NCBI RefSeq assembly: GCF_003437035.1
Contig: NZ_QSRL01000002.1
Location: 207,072 to 271,071 of the forward strand
Reading direction: 5' to 3'
Length of the DNA: 64,000 nt
DNA from: Collinsella sp. TF08-11AT
Lineage (GTDB): Bacteria > Actinomycetota > Coriobacteriia > Coriobacteriales > Coriobacteriaceae
A program made the translations under genes and the position numbers. Positions 31,976 through 43,260 of this stretch are shown here, in pieces; within the stretch, counting starts at the first letter, position 1, and each line of letters opens with the position of its first letter. Under the pieces are notes generated by a model, which was not told the origin of the DNA, did not search any database, and saw only the letters and a list, made by a program, of their open reading frames with translations.

Positions 31976-33775
31976 GTGTCTGAACAGGCGAATTATGGTG
32001 TTGCTCATGCGTTTGGCGCACGGTTGCTCAGTTATGCGGATAACGCAGCTCTGCCGGTTGAAGTGCACGACTTTTCTGATGCAATCAATTGGTGTTTACT
32101 CGTCGATAAGACTATGTTTATTGCCGATATATTGGACAGCGAAGCACCTGTTGCGCTTTGTTGTCGGCCCAAGGGTTTTGGCAAGAGCATGAATCTATCG
32201 ATGCTCAAATGCTATTTGGAACGATCTGATCACCGACGGCCGGATCGAAGCCCGTTCGTCGGCACCCAGATTTGGCAGGCGGGCGGTGGTCGCTTTCGTG
32301 ATGAGTACGCGTGCTATCCCGTCATCTTGCTCGATTTTTCTGCTGCCGCTGCGAGGCGCGACGCCGATGCTGCGGCGGCTATTCGCAGCGCTGTCGCGAA
32401 CGAGTGCGCCCGATTGCTGCCGCTGCTTGCCGCACCTGATCTGTCAAGACGTGAGGTCCGTCTTATCGAGAGGGCGGCGCGTGGGGTGGCCAGCGATAAG
32501 GAGATCGATGCGGCGCTTGGCGTGCTTATCAAGCTGCTCCAGGCAGCTTTCGATGAGCAGGTTGTTCTTCTGATAGACGACTACGACGCGGTATGTCCAA
32601 AGCGTTTGGACGCTAAGGACGACGGTAGCGTGGATTCCCTAGAGTCGCTCAGCCGAATGTTGTTCGACACCATTGCCGATGCCGGCGACTCGTTGCGATT
32701 GACGTGTCTGATGTGCGAACGCCCCGGTCATGCCGAGTTTGCGTTGTCCCAACGTGGGGTTTCCTATCGGTCGGCGACAGCGTTGTCGAGTTGGTGTGAT
32801 CGATGGTTCGGTTTTTCGGACGACGAAGTCCAAGTGTTGTTGGATTGCATCGGTCGCAACGGCTGTCTGGATGACGCGCGTGAGTGGCTCGAGGGCTATC
32901 TGTTTGGTGGTTTTTATTGCTCGAGCCCGGAGCGCGTGGTGGACTACGCACATCGCGATTGCGTCGCGCCCGTTCGGGCGGATCTGTATTGTTACGCCGA
33001 CTGTCTGGGCGCATGCGTCGGCGACTGGAATCTCATTCGCCTGTCCACATTGTTCGATTTGGTTGAGCCGCATGGGTTTATTGAGGCGCCAGTGCATATG
33101 CATGCCGAGGAGGTCGATGCCGCCAAGCCCGAAGATATCTGGACTGCGCTGTATCTGTCTGGATTCCTTACGACGGATATGACGGGGCATTCGGAGGACG
33201 GCGCGTGCCTTCGTTCCCTGCGTCTGCCTAATAACGAAGTGCGTCAGGCGCTTCGTCTTGCAATTCTGGAATGGTTTGAGTGCGCCGTTGAGGACGTTGG
33301 AGTTATCGACTCGTTCCATGACGGGCTGTGCCGAGGAGACGAGGACACTGTAAAGCAAGCTTTGAGCTGTGCTATCGGCGATCTGGGCATCGATGTGGGC
33401 CAATCAGATGTGCCGACAGCCTATCATCTGGCGCTTCAGGGGCTCTGCTTTGGACTGCCCGGCTATTGCAATCCCAGCTCCAAGCGAAGTGGCGTCTCGG
33501 ATCGCTGGGATATCCAGGTGATTCCCACCGGTCGGGTGTTTGACGTGGCCGACACGCTCGGCATGCTCGATGAGCGACCGCTCATTACGGTCAACATGTT
33601 GTACGACCCTGGCGTCGATGCCCTGGGCCTGGAACTGTTGGCGGTTCAGGCGCTGCTCGACATAGAGCGCGACGGCATCGACGAAATCCGTGTGCCGCGA
33701 CCCGGCGTGGGTCGCATGCGCTGGGGGTTTGGATTTGACGGGCAGCATGTGGCTGCGGTGTGCCAACGGCTTTAA
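31976..33775 (+). CDS. AAA-ATPase-like protein with degenerate PD-(D/E)XK C-terminus
   Basis: 599 residues from the GTG at 31976, preceded by AAGGAGAG; ATG codons further upstream lack a site. The N-terminal ~260 residues match the AAA-ATPase_like family: LVDKTMFIADILDS, the Walker A RPKGFGKSMNLSML, and a Walker B at VVLLIDDYDAVCP where the usual IDEYD glutamate is Asp. The C-terminal ~120 residues align with the partner PD-(D/E)XK nuclease domain (RWDIQVIP matches the usual GRYDI strand), but the expected E-x-K is not seen; the corresponding strand reads LITVNMLYDPG. These two-domain proteins are abundant in gut bacteria and poorly understood. A stand-alone gene, convergent with the next. 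Confidence 0.82.
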   Translation: MSEQANYGVAHAFGARLLSYADNAALPVEVHDFSDAINWCLLVDKTMFIADILDSEAPVALCCRPKGFGKSMNLSMLKCYLERSDHRRPDRSPFVGTQIWQAGGGRFRDEYACYPVILLDFSAAAARRDADAAAAIRSAVANECARLLPLLAAPDLSRREVRLIERAARGVASDKEIDAALGVLIKLLQAAFDEQVVLLIDDYDAVCPKRLDAKDDGSVDSLESLSRMLFDTIADAGDSLRLTCLMCERPGHAEFALSQRGVSYRSATALSSWCDRWFGFSDDEVQVLLDCIGRNGCLDDAREWLEGYLFGGFYCSSPERVVDYAHRDCVAPVRADLYCYADCLGACVGDWNLIRLSTLFDLVEPHGFIEAPVHMHAEEVDAAKPEDIWTALYLSGFLTTDMTGHSEDGACLRSLRLPNNEVRQALRLAILEWFECAVEDVGVIDSFHDGLCRGDEDTVKQALSCAIGDLGIDVGQSDVPTAYHLALQGLCFGLPGYCNPSSKRSGVSDRWDIQVIPTGRVFDVADTLGMLDERPLITVNMLYDPGVDALGLELLAVQALLDIERDGIDEIRVPRPGVGRMRWGFGFDGQHVAAVCQRL

Positions 33776-33799
33776 GCGCCGAGGTGTTTCCGTCTTCCG

Positions 33800-34819
33800 T
33801 TACTCGGTATCCTTCATGGGCGGCATGGGCTTCCAGTTGGGATCCTTTACGATCTTGCGGGCGTCCTTCATGCCACGGCGCAGCGCCGGAATGCCGGTCT
33901 TAAAGCATTTGTCGACTGCTGCCAGACGAATGAATTCCTTGCAGAAGGTCGCGGCATTGCCCAGGCGGAACAGCATGGGGTGGTAGTCACCGTAGATCTG
34001 CATATAGCGAGCGAGGAAGCCTCGGTTGCGCATGATGTAGTAGCGGTTGGTGTCGCTCGTGGAGTTGAGCTGTCGTTTGCCGGCGATATCCCAGTTAGAG
34101 ACGGCGCGGGCGCGCTTGAGCACCACGTCGGCGACCACGGCGGCAGGGAAGTGCTGGCTGGCTACGTAGCCGTAGCAGGCATCGTCGCCGTAGATAAAGA
34201 AGCGCGCGTCGGGCAGGCCAATCTTGTCGACCACACGGCGCGAGAACATGCCGCCCTCAAAGCACAGTTGGTTCATGGTGCGGTAGCCCTCGGGACCCAG
34301 ATCCCACTTGGCGATGGGGTTAGGGATGCCGAGCGAAAGGATGAGCTGGTACTGCCAAAAGAAGGCGCCGCCGTCAAAGTCCAGGCGCGAACCCTGGATA
34401 ACATCGTAGCGGTCGGTCCACTTGGCCAAGCGCTCGATGCCTTCGGGGATGACGAGCACGTCGTCGTCCATGACCCAGAACCACTGGGCTCCCAGATCGT
34501 AGGCGCATTTAGTGCCAGCGGAGAAGCCACCCGCACCGCCGCCGTTTTCGAGCTGCGGGGCGTAGATGACACGGTCGGTGCCGCCCTGCGCGTCGGGCTG
34601 CTCGGTGTCGATGCCCCACAGGTTGGCCAGACGCTCGTTGAATGCGGTGCACATGGCCTCGGTCTCGCGCGAATTCTCGTTATCGACAATCACGATGCGC
34701 CAGGGCGTTGCCGTGAGCTCGGTCATGGAGTCGAACAAGTTGGCCAGGAGTTCCTGGCGCTTGTACGTAACGACAACGATGGCGAGCTTATCGATGGAGG
34801 CGGGAAGGGTTGAAGTCAT
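33800..34819 (-). CDS. GT2-family glycosyltransferase (galactofuranosyl/rhamnosyltransferase-like)
   Basis: 339 residues from the ATG at 34819 (AAAGGA about 12 bases upstream). GT-A fold: LAIVVVTYKRQELLANLF at the N-terminus, LENGGGAGGFSAGTKCAYD, and the metal/nucleotide-binding DDD in WFWVMDDDVLVIPEG. The N-x-GGAGGF signature is shared by galactofuranosyl- and WbbL-type rhamnosyltransferases. A conserved acidic region follows at FFIYGDDACYGYV. No membrane helix. First of the minus-strand surface-glycan genes; it converges on the AAA-like gene with only 24 bases between stops and no visible terminator. Confidence 0.82.
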   Translation of the reverse strand: MTSTLPASIDKLAIVVVTYKRQELLANLFDSMTELTATPWRIVIVDNENSRETEAMCTAFNERLANLWGIDTEQPDAQGGTDRVIYAPQLENGGGAGGFSAGTKCAYDLGAQWFWVMDDDVLVIPEGIERLAKWTDRYDVIQGSRLDFDGGAFFWQYQLILSLGIPNPIAKWDLGPEGYRTMNQLCFEGGMFSRRVVDKIGLPDARFFIYGDDACYGYVASQHFPAAVVADVVLKRARAVSNWDIAGKRQLNSTSDTNRYYIMRNRGFLARYMQIYGDYHPMLFRLGNAATFCKEFIRLAAVDKCFKTGIPALRRGMKDARKIVKDPNWKPMPPMKDTE

Positions 34820-35056
34820 GAACGAGAATATCCTTTCGCGTGGGCAGCATATCGGCCCTGCGGAATAAACAATGTGTCCCATGGGACACGACTATTGTAA
34901 GCGTAGGCGGGCACCCGCGGGTAATGTCCCGCTAATCACCAAGAACGTTTGCTACAAGCCTTGTTGACGTGTGAGCGTGGCGAGGTTGCAAGCGCGCATT
35001 GTGGTATTACATAGGTGCCGATTCCTGTGGACGCGATCTTTGTGTTTGGATGCCCT

Positions 35057-36394
35057 GTGAATAAAACTCGTTTAACCTCCTTTGCAGATAGCCTTCCCTT
35101 CAAGGTCATGTTTCTGTTTTTGGTTCTTCAGGTCGCATTTGTCCTGAGCAATACCGCGGCGAATTGCCTGCCGAGGCCCGTTATCGAGTCGCATGCGCAG
35201 GGTTCGGAGTCCTCGGCCCTGTTGTCTAACATGTATGTCTACGACCACCGTGTTGCAGCTGGTCCTGTTTGCTTTGATAACAATCGTTTTATCATTGAAG
35301 TCGCACGGCAAAAGGACCAAGGTTCTCCGTTTAAGACGATGACTGTTGCCGAGATTGATGACGTTACGAAAGCCGGCGGGATTACGCATCAGCAGTACTA
35401 CCGGTATTGGCATGGATGGCAGCTACTTACGAATGTCTGCCTGTTTATTGGCGGTATCGATGTTGTTGTGGTGCCTGCGGCTGCCCTGGCGATTGCCGGC
35501 TCCGCTTGCGCTTACGTTGCCTTGCGGAAGCGATTTTCAAAGCCATTGACGTTGGGTTTCCTTGCAATCCTGTTGTTCTCGACAAATCTGTTTTTCAATG
35601 TTATCGGCGATCTACTGCTGTGCATCTCGTTCTTTGTGGCGCTCATCATGATGTCTTGCATGAGCCTTCGTTTGGAATCGGCTCCGAACGCACGGGCTTT
35701 TACAAGCCGCCTCGTCCTTTGGTCGATAGCGACGGGCGCCGTGTTTTCGTTTCTTGACTTTTTAACGATTCCTGCCGCAGTTGTCGCCCTGCATTGCTTT
35801 TTTGCCTTCATTGCGCTCCCCGAGGGTGAGCGCCCCAAGCGCTGCGTCGTCACGATGATGCAGGCGCTCTTTGGGTTTGGGCTTTCGTTTGTGTTTACCT
35901 GGGCGATGAAATGGGTTGTCGCGGCATTTGTACTGGGTTGGAACGAGGTCTTTTCGAACGTTCTGGGCGAGATGGGTCTTTGGTCTGCGCATGGGACTTC
36001 GTCACTGTTGCCCCAAGCTGACTGGCCTCAGATTTTGAAGGAGTTTTATTGCATGAGCCCGCAGCTGTTCGCCATTTGCTCAACTGCTGGTTATGCGATG
36101 ATCTCGAACGTCGTTTGTCTTGTTTCGTTTGCTGCCGTATTGGCGATTTGGATTGCCGTGCTCGTTTGCTCGATACGGGGCGGAGCGCAAGAGGGTCGTC
36201 GTAAAGTGTTGATCCAGTCGCTGCTCATGGCACTGCCCCTGGTTGTCATTTTGGGTTATTTCGTTGTTATGCATGACCATGCGATCGTTCATATTCCGGT
36301 ATTTGGCTGCAAGAACTGGGCGATTGTCTTTGCGATTCTATTTGCTTCGGGTGTTAGCGCGCTTCGTGGTCTGCGGAGTCGGAAGGCTGCTTAG
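35057..36394 (+). CDS. Polytopic membrane protein of unknown function in glycan cluster
   Basis: About 445 residues from a GTG at 35057; a GTG at 35015 is an alternative, and neither has a clear ribosome-binding site. One helix at the N-terminus (FKVMFLFLVLQVAFVLS), a ~100-residue external loop (NMYVYDHRVAAGPVCF...YYRYWHGWQ), then about nine further membrane helices to the C-terminus. This arrangement resembles membrane glycosyltransferases or polymerases of surface polysaccharide clusters, but no catalytic motif is recognised. Its stop codon overlaps that of the convergent acyltransferase gene (36391-36394), leaving no room for a terminator. Confidence 0.7.
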   Translation: MNKTRLTSFADSLPFKVMFLFLVLQVAFVLSNTAANCLPRPVIESHAQGSESSALLSNMYVYDHRVAAGPVCFDNNRFIIEVARQKDQGSPFKTMTVAEIDDVTKAGGITHQQYYRYWHGWQLLTNVCLFIGGIDVVVVPAAALAIAGSACAYVALRKRFSKPLTLGFLAILLFSTNLFFNVIGDLLLCISFFVALIMMSCMSLRLESAPNARAFTSRLVLWSIATGAVFSFLDFLTIPAAVVALHCFFAFIALPEGERPKRCVVTMMQALFGFGLSFVFTWAMKWVVAAFVLGWNEVFSNVLGEMGLWSAHGTSSLLPQADWPQILKEFYCMSPQLFAICSTAGYAMISNVVCLVSFAAVLAIWIAVLVCSIRGGAQEGRRKVLIQSLLMALPLVVILGYFVVMHDHAIVHIPVFGCKNWAIVFAILFASGVSALRGLRSRKAA

Positions 36395-37536
36395 CTGTTC
36401 ATGCGAGCCTTGATGGCGTCGACCACGGCCCTGCGTACGATATCCACGAGGAGCAGGGCAAGCGCGAGGCAAAGGCTCATTAGGATTCCGAGCAAAATGG
36501 CGCCGGCTGGATGGGGCTCTCCCGTTTGGATGCCTGTCGCCATGGTGTAGATTGCTTTGTCAAAGATGGGTCGCCAGACATTGCAGGTAAACGACTGTAC
36601 GGCGTAGAAAGCGAGCGTTCCTGCGGCGAGGGACATGATTGTCTTGTCTGCAGCTGGGACTTCGTGGCGCGGCTGATGGAGCGCTGCGGCGGCAACGGAT
36701 GCGGCGGCCAAGATAAAGGATATGACGGAAGTGGACTTGTAGGAGAGCTTCCAGAGCGCGTCGTACTGGCTATTTGCCGATAGCAGAAGCTCGAGCGCGA
36801 TGGTGGCGGCAACGAGTCCGATTAGTGCGATCTTGGATTTTTGAGCGCCGGATGCGTTGCCGTGGTGTTCGAGGACAAAGCGCATTTCTCCAGCCGCAAT
36901 AAACGCGACCAGGTAGGTAACAGCGCTCATGAGCTTGCGCCATAAAACGACACCGGCAACTTCGTTTGCCGTCGCCGCGATGTAGCAGTTGATTCCAAAT
37001 GTTGCGAACACTAGAAGTGCTACGACAAACGGGGCCCTTTTGCTGCCGATTCGCTGCCTTGCCAGCGCAATCATCGGTACAAGCAATACGGAGGCGGCGT
37101 AGACCCAGATAAACTCGATGCCCAACGTAAGCCAGCCAATCTCGTGCAGCGAGATTTCGGGTAGGGGATAGACGTACATTGAAACAAACAGGCACGCGGT
37201 GCAATAAAAGAGCGTGGGTAAGACGATTTTCTTTAACCGTGTAAACGATTTATAAACGAGGCACTGCGCGGAAGACCCGTTTTGAAGGGCGCGTACCGCC
37301 GAGGGAATAAGGAAGTACCCCGAGATCATAAAGAAGACCTCGTTGGCCCAACAGCCCAGCAGGTTAATGAATCCCAGTAGTCCCGAATAGGGGAAAGCCG
37401 CAAGCGATGCGTATTCCGGCACGCCGGTGCAGACGGCTTGGAAGGTCCATTGAAACGTGTGGAATATCGCAATCCCGGCGACCGCGACCAAGCGCAGCGC
37501 CTCGATGGAGGTATTTCTGCTTGCTTTTCTGCCCAT
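36391..37536 (-). CDS. Acyltransferase 3 family membrane protein
   Basis: 381 residues with about ten membrane helices. The acyltransferase-3 signature is visible at the N-terminus: SIEALRLVAVAGIAIFHTF (conserved Arg and His) and NEVFFMISGYFLIPSAVR. This family transfers acetyl or other acyl groups onto surface sugars. It starts 4 bases after the upstream GT2 gene (37541), so the two are one operon. The likely role is O-acylation of a glycan made in this region. Confidence 0.88.
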   Translation of the reverse strand: MGRKASRNTSIEALRLVAVAGIAIFHTFQWTFQAVCTGVPEYASLAAFPYSGLLGFINLLGCWANEVFFMISGYFLIPSAVRALQNGSSAQCLVYKSFTRLKKIVLPTLFYCTACLFVSMYVYPLPEISLHEIGWLTLGIEFIWVYAASVLLVPMIALARQRIGSKRAPFVVALLVFATFGINCYIAATANEVAGVVLWRKLMSAVTYLVAFIAAGEMRFVLEHHGNASGAQKSKIALIGLVAATIALELLLSANSQYDALWKLSYKSTSVISFILAAASVAAAALHQPRHEVPAADKTIMSLAAGTLAFYAVQSFTCNVWRPIFDKAIYTMATGIQTGEPHPAGAILLGILMSLCLALALLLVDIVRRAVVDAIKARMNS

Positions 37537-37540
37537 CAGA

Positions 37541-38641
37541 CTATTTTCCAGCGCGCGCGTTGTATGAACCGAAGTGCGATGTGATCATTTTTAGAGTCTG
37601 CCTTGGCCCCTTGTTCCATACGTTATACAGGCCCTCTCCCATGAGGTCCTTGGCGTATGCGCAGTAGCTGATTTTAGGGTTGGCGATGCCCATATACTCG
37701 GCATAGAGCTTTTTGGCCGCAGGGGTAACGCGAGGATTGGCAAATACCAGCTCTTGCGGCATGCGTTCGAACATCTTGTGGATTGCCCGCTCGATTTCGG
37801 GGTGCCCCTCAATTCCGGTGTGCTCAATCATGATGCCCATATAGGTGAAGCCGCGTGTGATTTGCGGTGTCCAGACGGCGGAGTCGGTGACGTTGAGCCG
37901 CTCAAGAATATCGACCATGTCATTCCAGCGATTAAACGGCATCAAGGGGTCACGCTTGGCCAGAGCTGCCGCTTTTTCGGGTGTTTCCTCGCGGTAGCAG
38001 TAATACGGCTTGGGCCAGTAAGCGATCGCCTTTGCCTGGCAGAGCGTTTCGACAAGGAATGGATTGTCGGCCCAGCCTGCACCGGGGATTTCCTTAAAGC
38101 AAATATTGTTTTGCATCAGGAAGTCGCGACGATAGATTGCCGACCAAATGGACGGATGATGGGCCAGCAGATGTGGAGCGTCGTGAATGGTGAACGGTTG
38201 CCGAGGCGGTTTAATGCGACCGCGATATGCGCAATGCAGTTTGACCTCTTGGGGGGTATCGGGGTTGCGAATGATCCAATACGGGGTCTCAATAATATCG
38301 AGCTTGTTCGGATCGCCAAATTCGCGCTTGGCAAAGGCAAGCATGTCGGAGTACATTCCGGGCTCGATCCAGTCATCGGGCTCGAGGATGGCAATCCAGT
38401 CGCCCTTTGCCTCGCGAATGCCCAGATTGCAGGTTGCGCCGTAACCCTGGTTTGCCTTATCGATCACTCGAACGCGTGAGTCACACGCGGCGAAATCTTG
38501 CATAATGGCGAGCGAGTTGTCGGTGGATCCGTCGTTGATGGCGAGGATTTCCAGTACGATATTCTTTTTGTTTAATAGGCTGCCTATAGCCTGAGAAAGA
38601 TACGGCTCGGCATTGTAAGTAGGCACGATTACGGTCAGCAT
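37541..38641 (-). CDS. GT2-family glycosyltransferase
   Basis: 366 residues. GT-A fold with LTVIVPTYNAEPYLSQAIGS at the very N-terminus, AINDGSTDNSLAIM, and the metal-binding acidic motif in WIAILEPDDWIEPGMY. The C-terminal ~130 residues are an additional helical region found in the family (PYYCYREETPEKAAALA). The enzyme transfers a sugar from a nucleotide donor in the cytoplasm; donor and acceptor are unknown. Head gene of the minus-strand pair with the acyltransferase. Confidence 0.87.
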   Translation of the reverse strand: MLTVIVPTYNAEPYLSQAIGSLLNKKNIVLEILAINDGSTDNSLAIMQDFAACDSRVRVIDKANQGYGATCNLGIREAKGDWIAILEPDDWIEPGMYSDMLAFAKREFGDPNKLDIIETPYWIIRNPDTPQEVKLHCAYRGRIKPPRQPFTIHDAPHLLAHHPSIWSAIYRRDFLMQNNICFKEIPGAGWADNPFLVETLCQAKAIAYWPKPYYCYREETPEKAAALAKRDPLMPFNRWNDMVDILERLNVTDSAVWTPQITRGFTYMGIMIEHTGIEGHPEIERAIHKMFERMPQELVFANPRVTPAAKKLYAEYMGIANPKISYCAYAKDLMGEGLYNVWNKGPRQTLKMITSHFGSYNARAGK

Positions 38642-38713
38642 TCAAACACTTTCTCTAGGCGATTTGGAAGAATTATACCTAATTGCGTTAGCAACGGTTT
38701 TAGTTGCATTTAG

Positions 38714-38741
38714 GTGAAGGCAACGGAAAGGGTTGCTTCAC
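38714..38741. other. Hairpin between divergent glycan genes
   Basis: GTGAAGGCAAC and GTTGCTTCAC pair with one bulged base around GGAAAGG. It lies upstream of both the minus-strand GT2 gene and the plus-strand rmlB-like gene; attenuator or operator roles are both possible. Confidence 0.3.
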
Positions 38742-38785
38742 TCTCTTTAAGCAGATTATGGGAAAATGGTACAAGCCATAGCTAA

Positions 38786-39757
<972 letters not shown>

Positions 39758-39857
39758 TTAGCCTTTCGGGGTTAAGCTGCCGCTGCCCACGAATCTCTCG
39801 TCAATGGGGCGCGCTTCTTGGCATAGAGTGTAAGCAACCGTATGAAAGGGGACAGAC

Positions 39858-41168
39858 ATGGGCAATCGAAAGGCTATGTTTGCTTCGGTGTTTATCGTGC
39901 TTCTGTTGGGAATTTGTCTCGTTCCCGCATTTGCTGAAGACAACGTGGCTACCGGTCAAGATGCAAACGCCTCCATGACTGCAGACCAGTTGAACGAGTC
40001 CGAGCTCGTTACCAACGAAGCTATGTCTGTGGACAGTACGTCCGATTCTAATGCATCGGATTCGACTGATGCTGTGAAACCGGAAAAGCCCAAGTCTGTC
40101 TATGGTCTTGCTTCCGAGCACGTCGATGACCTTGCGGATGGATTGTACACTTTTGGCTCATCGGTTAACAGCAATTTTGTACTTGATGTTCCTAGTGGTA
40201 CGGCGTCTGCGGGCAGAAAGCTGCAGTTGTACAGTGGAAACAAGACAAATGCTCAGGTCTGGCGAGTGTCTCACGATCAGAATGGCCTTGTTGTTATTGC
40301 TTCTGTCAAGGGTTGCACGCTTGATGTCCCCGGCGGCAGCGCGAGCAATAGAAATCCCGTTCAGCTTTGGTCCGATAACGGCACCCTTGCGCAGCGTTGG
40401 ATTGCAATTAAAGAGGCCGATGGCAGCTACACCTTTATTTCGGCGCTCAATCAGTCGTTTGCCATTGACGTGGCGGGTGGTGTTGCCGCAAATGGCTCTG
40501 CCGTGCAGTTGTATGAGGCAAATGGTACGGCAGCTCAGCGATGGGTGCTAACGCCTGCCAAAACTGAGCAACAGCAACTCGATGATCGAGCAGCGGCACA
40601 TCTCGCTGACCTTCCCGACGGAACGTATGCTATGTTGGCTTCGAACGATTCGTTTGCTCTGATCGCAGGCGGCGGATCACTGTCTTTTGATAAGTTCGGA
40701 TATTCAGGTATTCAAACGTTTGGTGTCTCAACTACGTCGGACGGGTATCGTACCATTGCGATTCATGATGCTGGGGCGGTTCTGGATGCGGCGGGCGGCA
40801 ATGACGCCAACGGCACGAAGCTGCAGACCTATGCCGCCAATGGAACCAAGGCCCAAAAGTGGATCATCGAGAAAGACGGCGAGCGCTATCGAATTGTGTC
40901 GGGCTTAAACGGGCAAAAGGTCGCAGACATCCCCGGTGGTTCTATAGCATCTGGTGCCGGACTTCAGCTGTATAGTGCAAATGGAACGGCTGCCCAAGCC
41001 TTCTATTTTGTGGATCCGACGGCTGTGCGTTCCGAGCTCGATAAGCTCGCTTCCGATAACCGAGAAGTTGTCAAAGACGGGGACTATGCGATAGCTGCCG
41101 GTCCGGATTTGTCTCGAATGGTTCTCGATGTTGTCGGCGGCTCTGCTTCTAGCGGTGCAAACGTGTAG
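39858..41168 (+). CDS. RICIN-repeat secreted protein, 5' part of an interrupted RICIN / L,D-transpeptidase gene
   Basis: 436 residues ending at an in-frame TAG (41166-41168). AAAGGGGA lies upstream of the ATG. Signal peptide 1-26 (SVFIVLLLGICLVPAFA), an acidic linker to about residue 80, then ricin-type repeats of roughly 45 residues, each with the pattern LDV.GGS..NG..VQLY..NGT.AQ.W. About five and a half repeats precede the stop. The TAG replaces the glutamine codon of NVQIY in the sixth repeat, and the frame then continues unbroken to 43256. If translated alone, this part would be a secreted lectin-like fragment without the catalytic domain. Confidence 0.82.
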   Translation: MGNRKAMFASVFIVLLLGICLVPAFAEDNVATGQDANASMTADQLNESELVTNEAMSVDSTSDSNASDSTDAVKPEKPKSVYGLASEHVDDLADGLYTFGSSVNSNFVLDVPSGTASAGRKLQLYSGNKTNAQVWRVSHDQNGLVVIASVKGCTLDVPGGSASNRNPVQLWSDNGTLAQRWIAIKEADGSYTFISALNQSFAIDVAGGVAANGSAVQLYEANGTAAQRWVLTPAKTEQQQLDDRAAAHLADLPDGTYAMLASNDSFALIAGGGSLSFDKFGYSGIQTFGVSTTSDGYRTIAIHDAGAVLDAAGGNDANGTKLQTYAANGTKAQKWIIEKDGERYRIVSGLNGQKVADIPGGSIASGAGLQLYSANGTAAQAFYFVDPTAVRSELDKLASDNREVVKDGDYAIAAGPDLSRMVLDVVGGSASSGANV

Positions 41169-43256
41169 ATCTATCAATCGAATACGACTGCCGCTCAACG
41201 TTGGCGTGTTTCGCATGACGATGACGGCTATCTCACGATAACGAATGTAAAGTCTGGCAAAGTACTTGATGTTTCCGCGGGTTCAACTTCTTTGGGAACG
41301 AACGTCCAGCAATACACGGCTTGCGGTGACGCGAACCATGCGCAAAAGTGGATTGCGGTACCGAATGGCGACGGAAGCGTTCGACTTCTTTCTGCTGTTT
41401 GGCAACAGCGCACGCTTGACGTTGCCGGCGGCTCTCTGAACTCTCGGACAAACGTGCAGCTCTATGCTTCGAATGGAACTGCCGCGCAGCGCTTCACTTT
41501 TATTGCCGCAAGCCCTGCGTCAGTTGACCCGTGCGATGACATTTTGAAAGACAAGGGTTGGTGCGTTATTTCGCCCTCCTCAAATGGCTCTGTTGCCTTT
41601 GACGTTGCCGGTGGATCATTGAAGAACGGGGGCAACGTTCAGACATATTCCTGCAACGGCACGCTGTCCCAGCTATTTAAGGCTGAGTACCGAGACGGTT
41701 ATTATGTTCTTCGTAATGCTGGCTCCGGTAAGGTGCTCGATGTTACAGCGGGCGACGTTGTCCCCGGGACGAACGTTCAGCAGTGGGATGAAAGCCCCAA
41801 CGACAACCAGCTGTTTAGCGTCGTTGCCAATGAAGACGGAAGCTATTCGTTCATCAATAAGGGTACAGGGCTCATGCTCGCGGTATCCGGTTCAAATCTG
41901 GTTGCTGCTACGGCGGGAGATTCCGTCCAGACGTCGTTTGTTTTTGCTGAGCAAGAAGACCTGCTGAGCGAAGGCCTTTATGAAATCTATCCGTCTGCTA
42001 ATTCCTCCTATGTGCTTGATGCCGCGGGTGCATCTGTTGACTCCGGCGCCAACGTTCAGCTCTATGCCGGCAATGGTTCCTTCGCCCAAAAATGGCTGCT
42101 TAAAAAGGTGGATGGAGCGAAGAATACCTATACGTTTGAATCCGTTTGCTCAACTAACAGACTTGCTGTTTCCGGTACCAATGTTTGCACGATGGCACCG
42201 GCAGGTGTGAAGGCGCAGCAATGGGTGGCGCGAATCGATAGCAATGGTATTGAGTTTGTGTCTGCGGATGACCAAGACCTTTCGCTTGATGTGAAGGGCG
42301 GTAATTTTGCATCGATTTCCAACATTCAAGTCCACTCCTCCAATGGTTCCGCTGCGCAGAGATTCCGCCTGCGTGCCACTTCGGCAACCATCGCCAATGG
42401 TACGTATTTCATCCGAATGGCTTCTCGTGCGGGTTCGGTCTTAGATGTTTCTGGCGGATCGCACTTGGACGGTGCAAACATTCAGATTTGGCAGAACAAC
42501 GATTCGGGTGCTCAAAAATGGAACTTCTCTCGTAACGGTGATGGCTCATACAACATCGTAAATGCCGCCAGTGGCAAGGCTCTTGACGTAAAAGATGGGG
42601 CTGCATCTTCTGGAACCAATATCCAACAATGGTCTAGGAATGGCAGTGCTGCCCAGCATTGGTTTATCGATTATGTACCCGGTGGATTTAAGCTGTCTTC
42701 CGCTCTGAATGGAGCGTTCGTAATCGATGTCTCTGGAGGCAACAGCGCAAACGGGACGAACGTTGCTCTGCATGCAAGTAACGATTCAAGGGCGCAGCGG
42801 TTTACCTTCGGAGCTACTACGTACGTGCATCCGCTGCCTGCCGATCAACAAGCTATGTATAACCGTGCGCAGTGGTATAACAGCAACACGGAATGGCTAA
42901 TTTTGACTGATACCGTTGGATGCCGTACGGGTATTTTTAGGGGCTCTCGTGGTAATTGGAGGCTCTGGTCCTTCTGGCAGTGTGCTCCGGGCAAAAATGG
43001 ATCACCAACGGTATTGGGCGAGTTCTCTGTTTACGGAAAGGGCATTTCGTTTGGACATGGATATACCTGCTGGTACTACACGCAGTTTTATGGAGACTAT
43101 CTATTCCATTCGCAGCCTTGTTATACGGGAACGTTTAATGTGAAGGATCACACAATGGGTCATCGCGCGTCGGCTGGGTGCATTAGGCTTACAACCGACC
43201 ACGCTAAATGGATTTATGACAACATCCCCTACGGAACGAAGGTAGTTAACTACTAA
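41169..43256 (+). pseudogene. 3' part of the interrupted gene: RICIN repeats plus L,D-transpeptidase (YkuD) domain
   Basis: Continues the reading frame of the gene starting at 39858 without any frameshift; the only break is the TAG at 41166. It encodes about eleven more RICIN repeats and, over the last ~140 residues (from about 42838), an L,D-transpeptidase domain with the signature GHRASAGCIRLTTDHAKWIY (HxxxSxGCxR; catalytic Cys). Such enzymes make 3-3 cross-links in peptidoglycan or attach proteins. The full protein would be 1132 residues. Without stop read-through there is no evident start with a good ribosome-binding site for this half, so the catalytic domain is probably silent in this strain. 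Confidence 0.78.
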
Positions 43257-43260
43257 GGTA

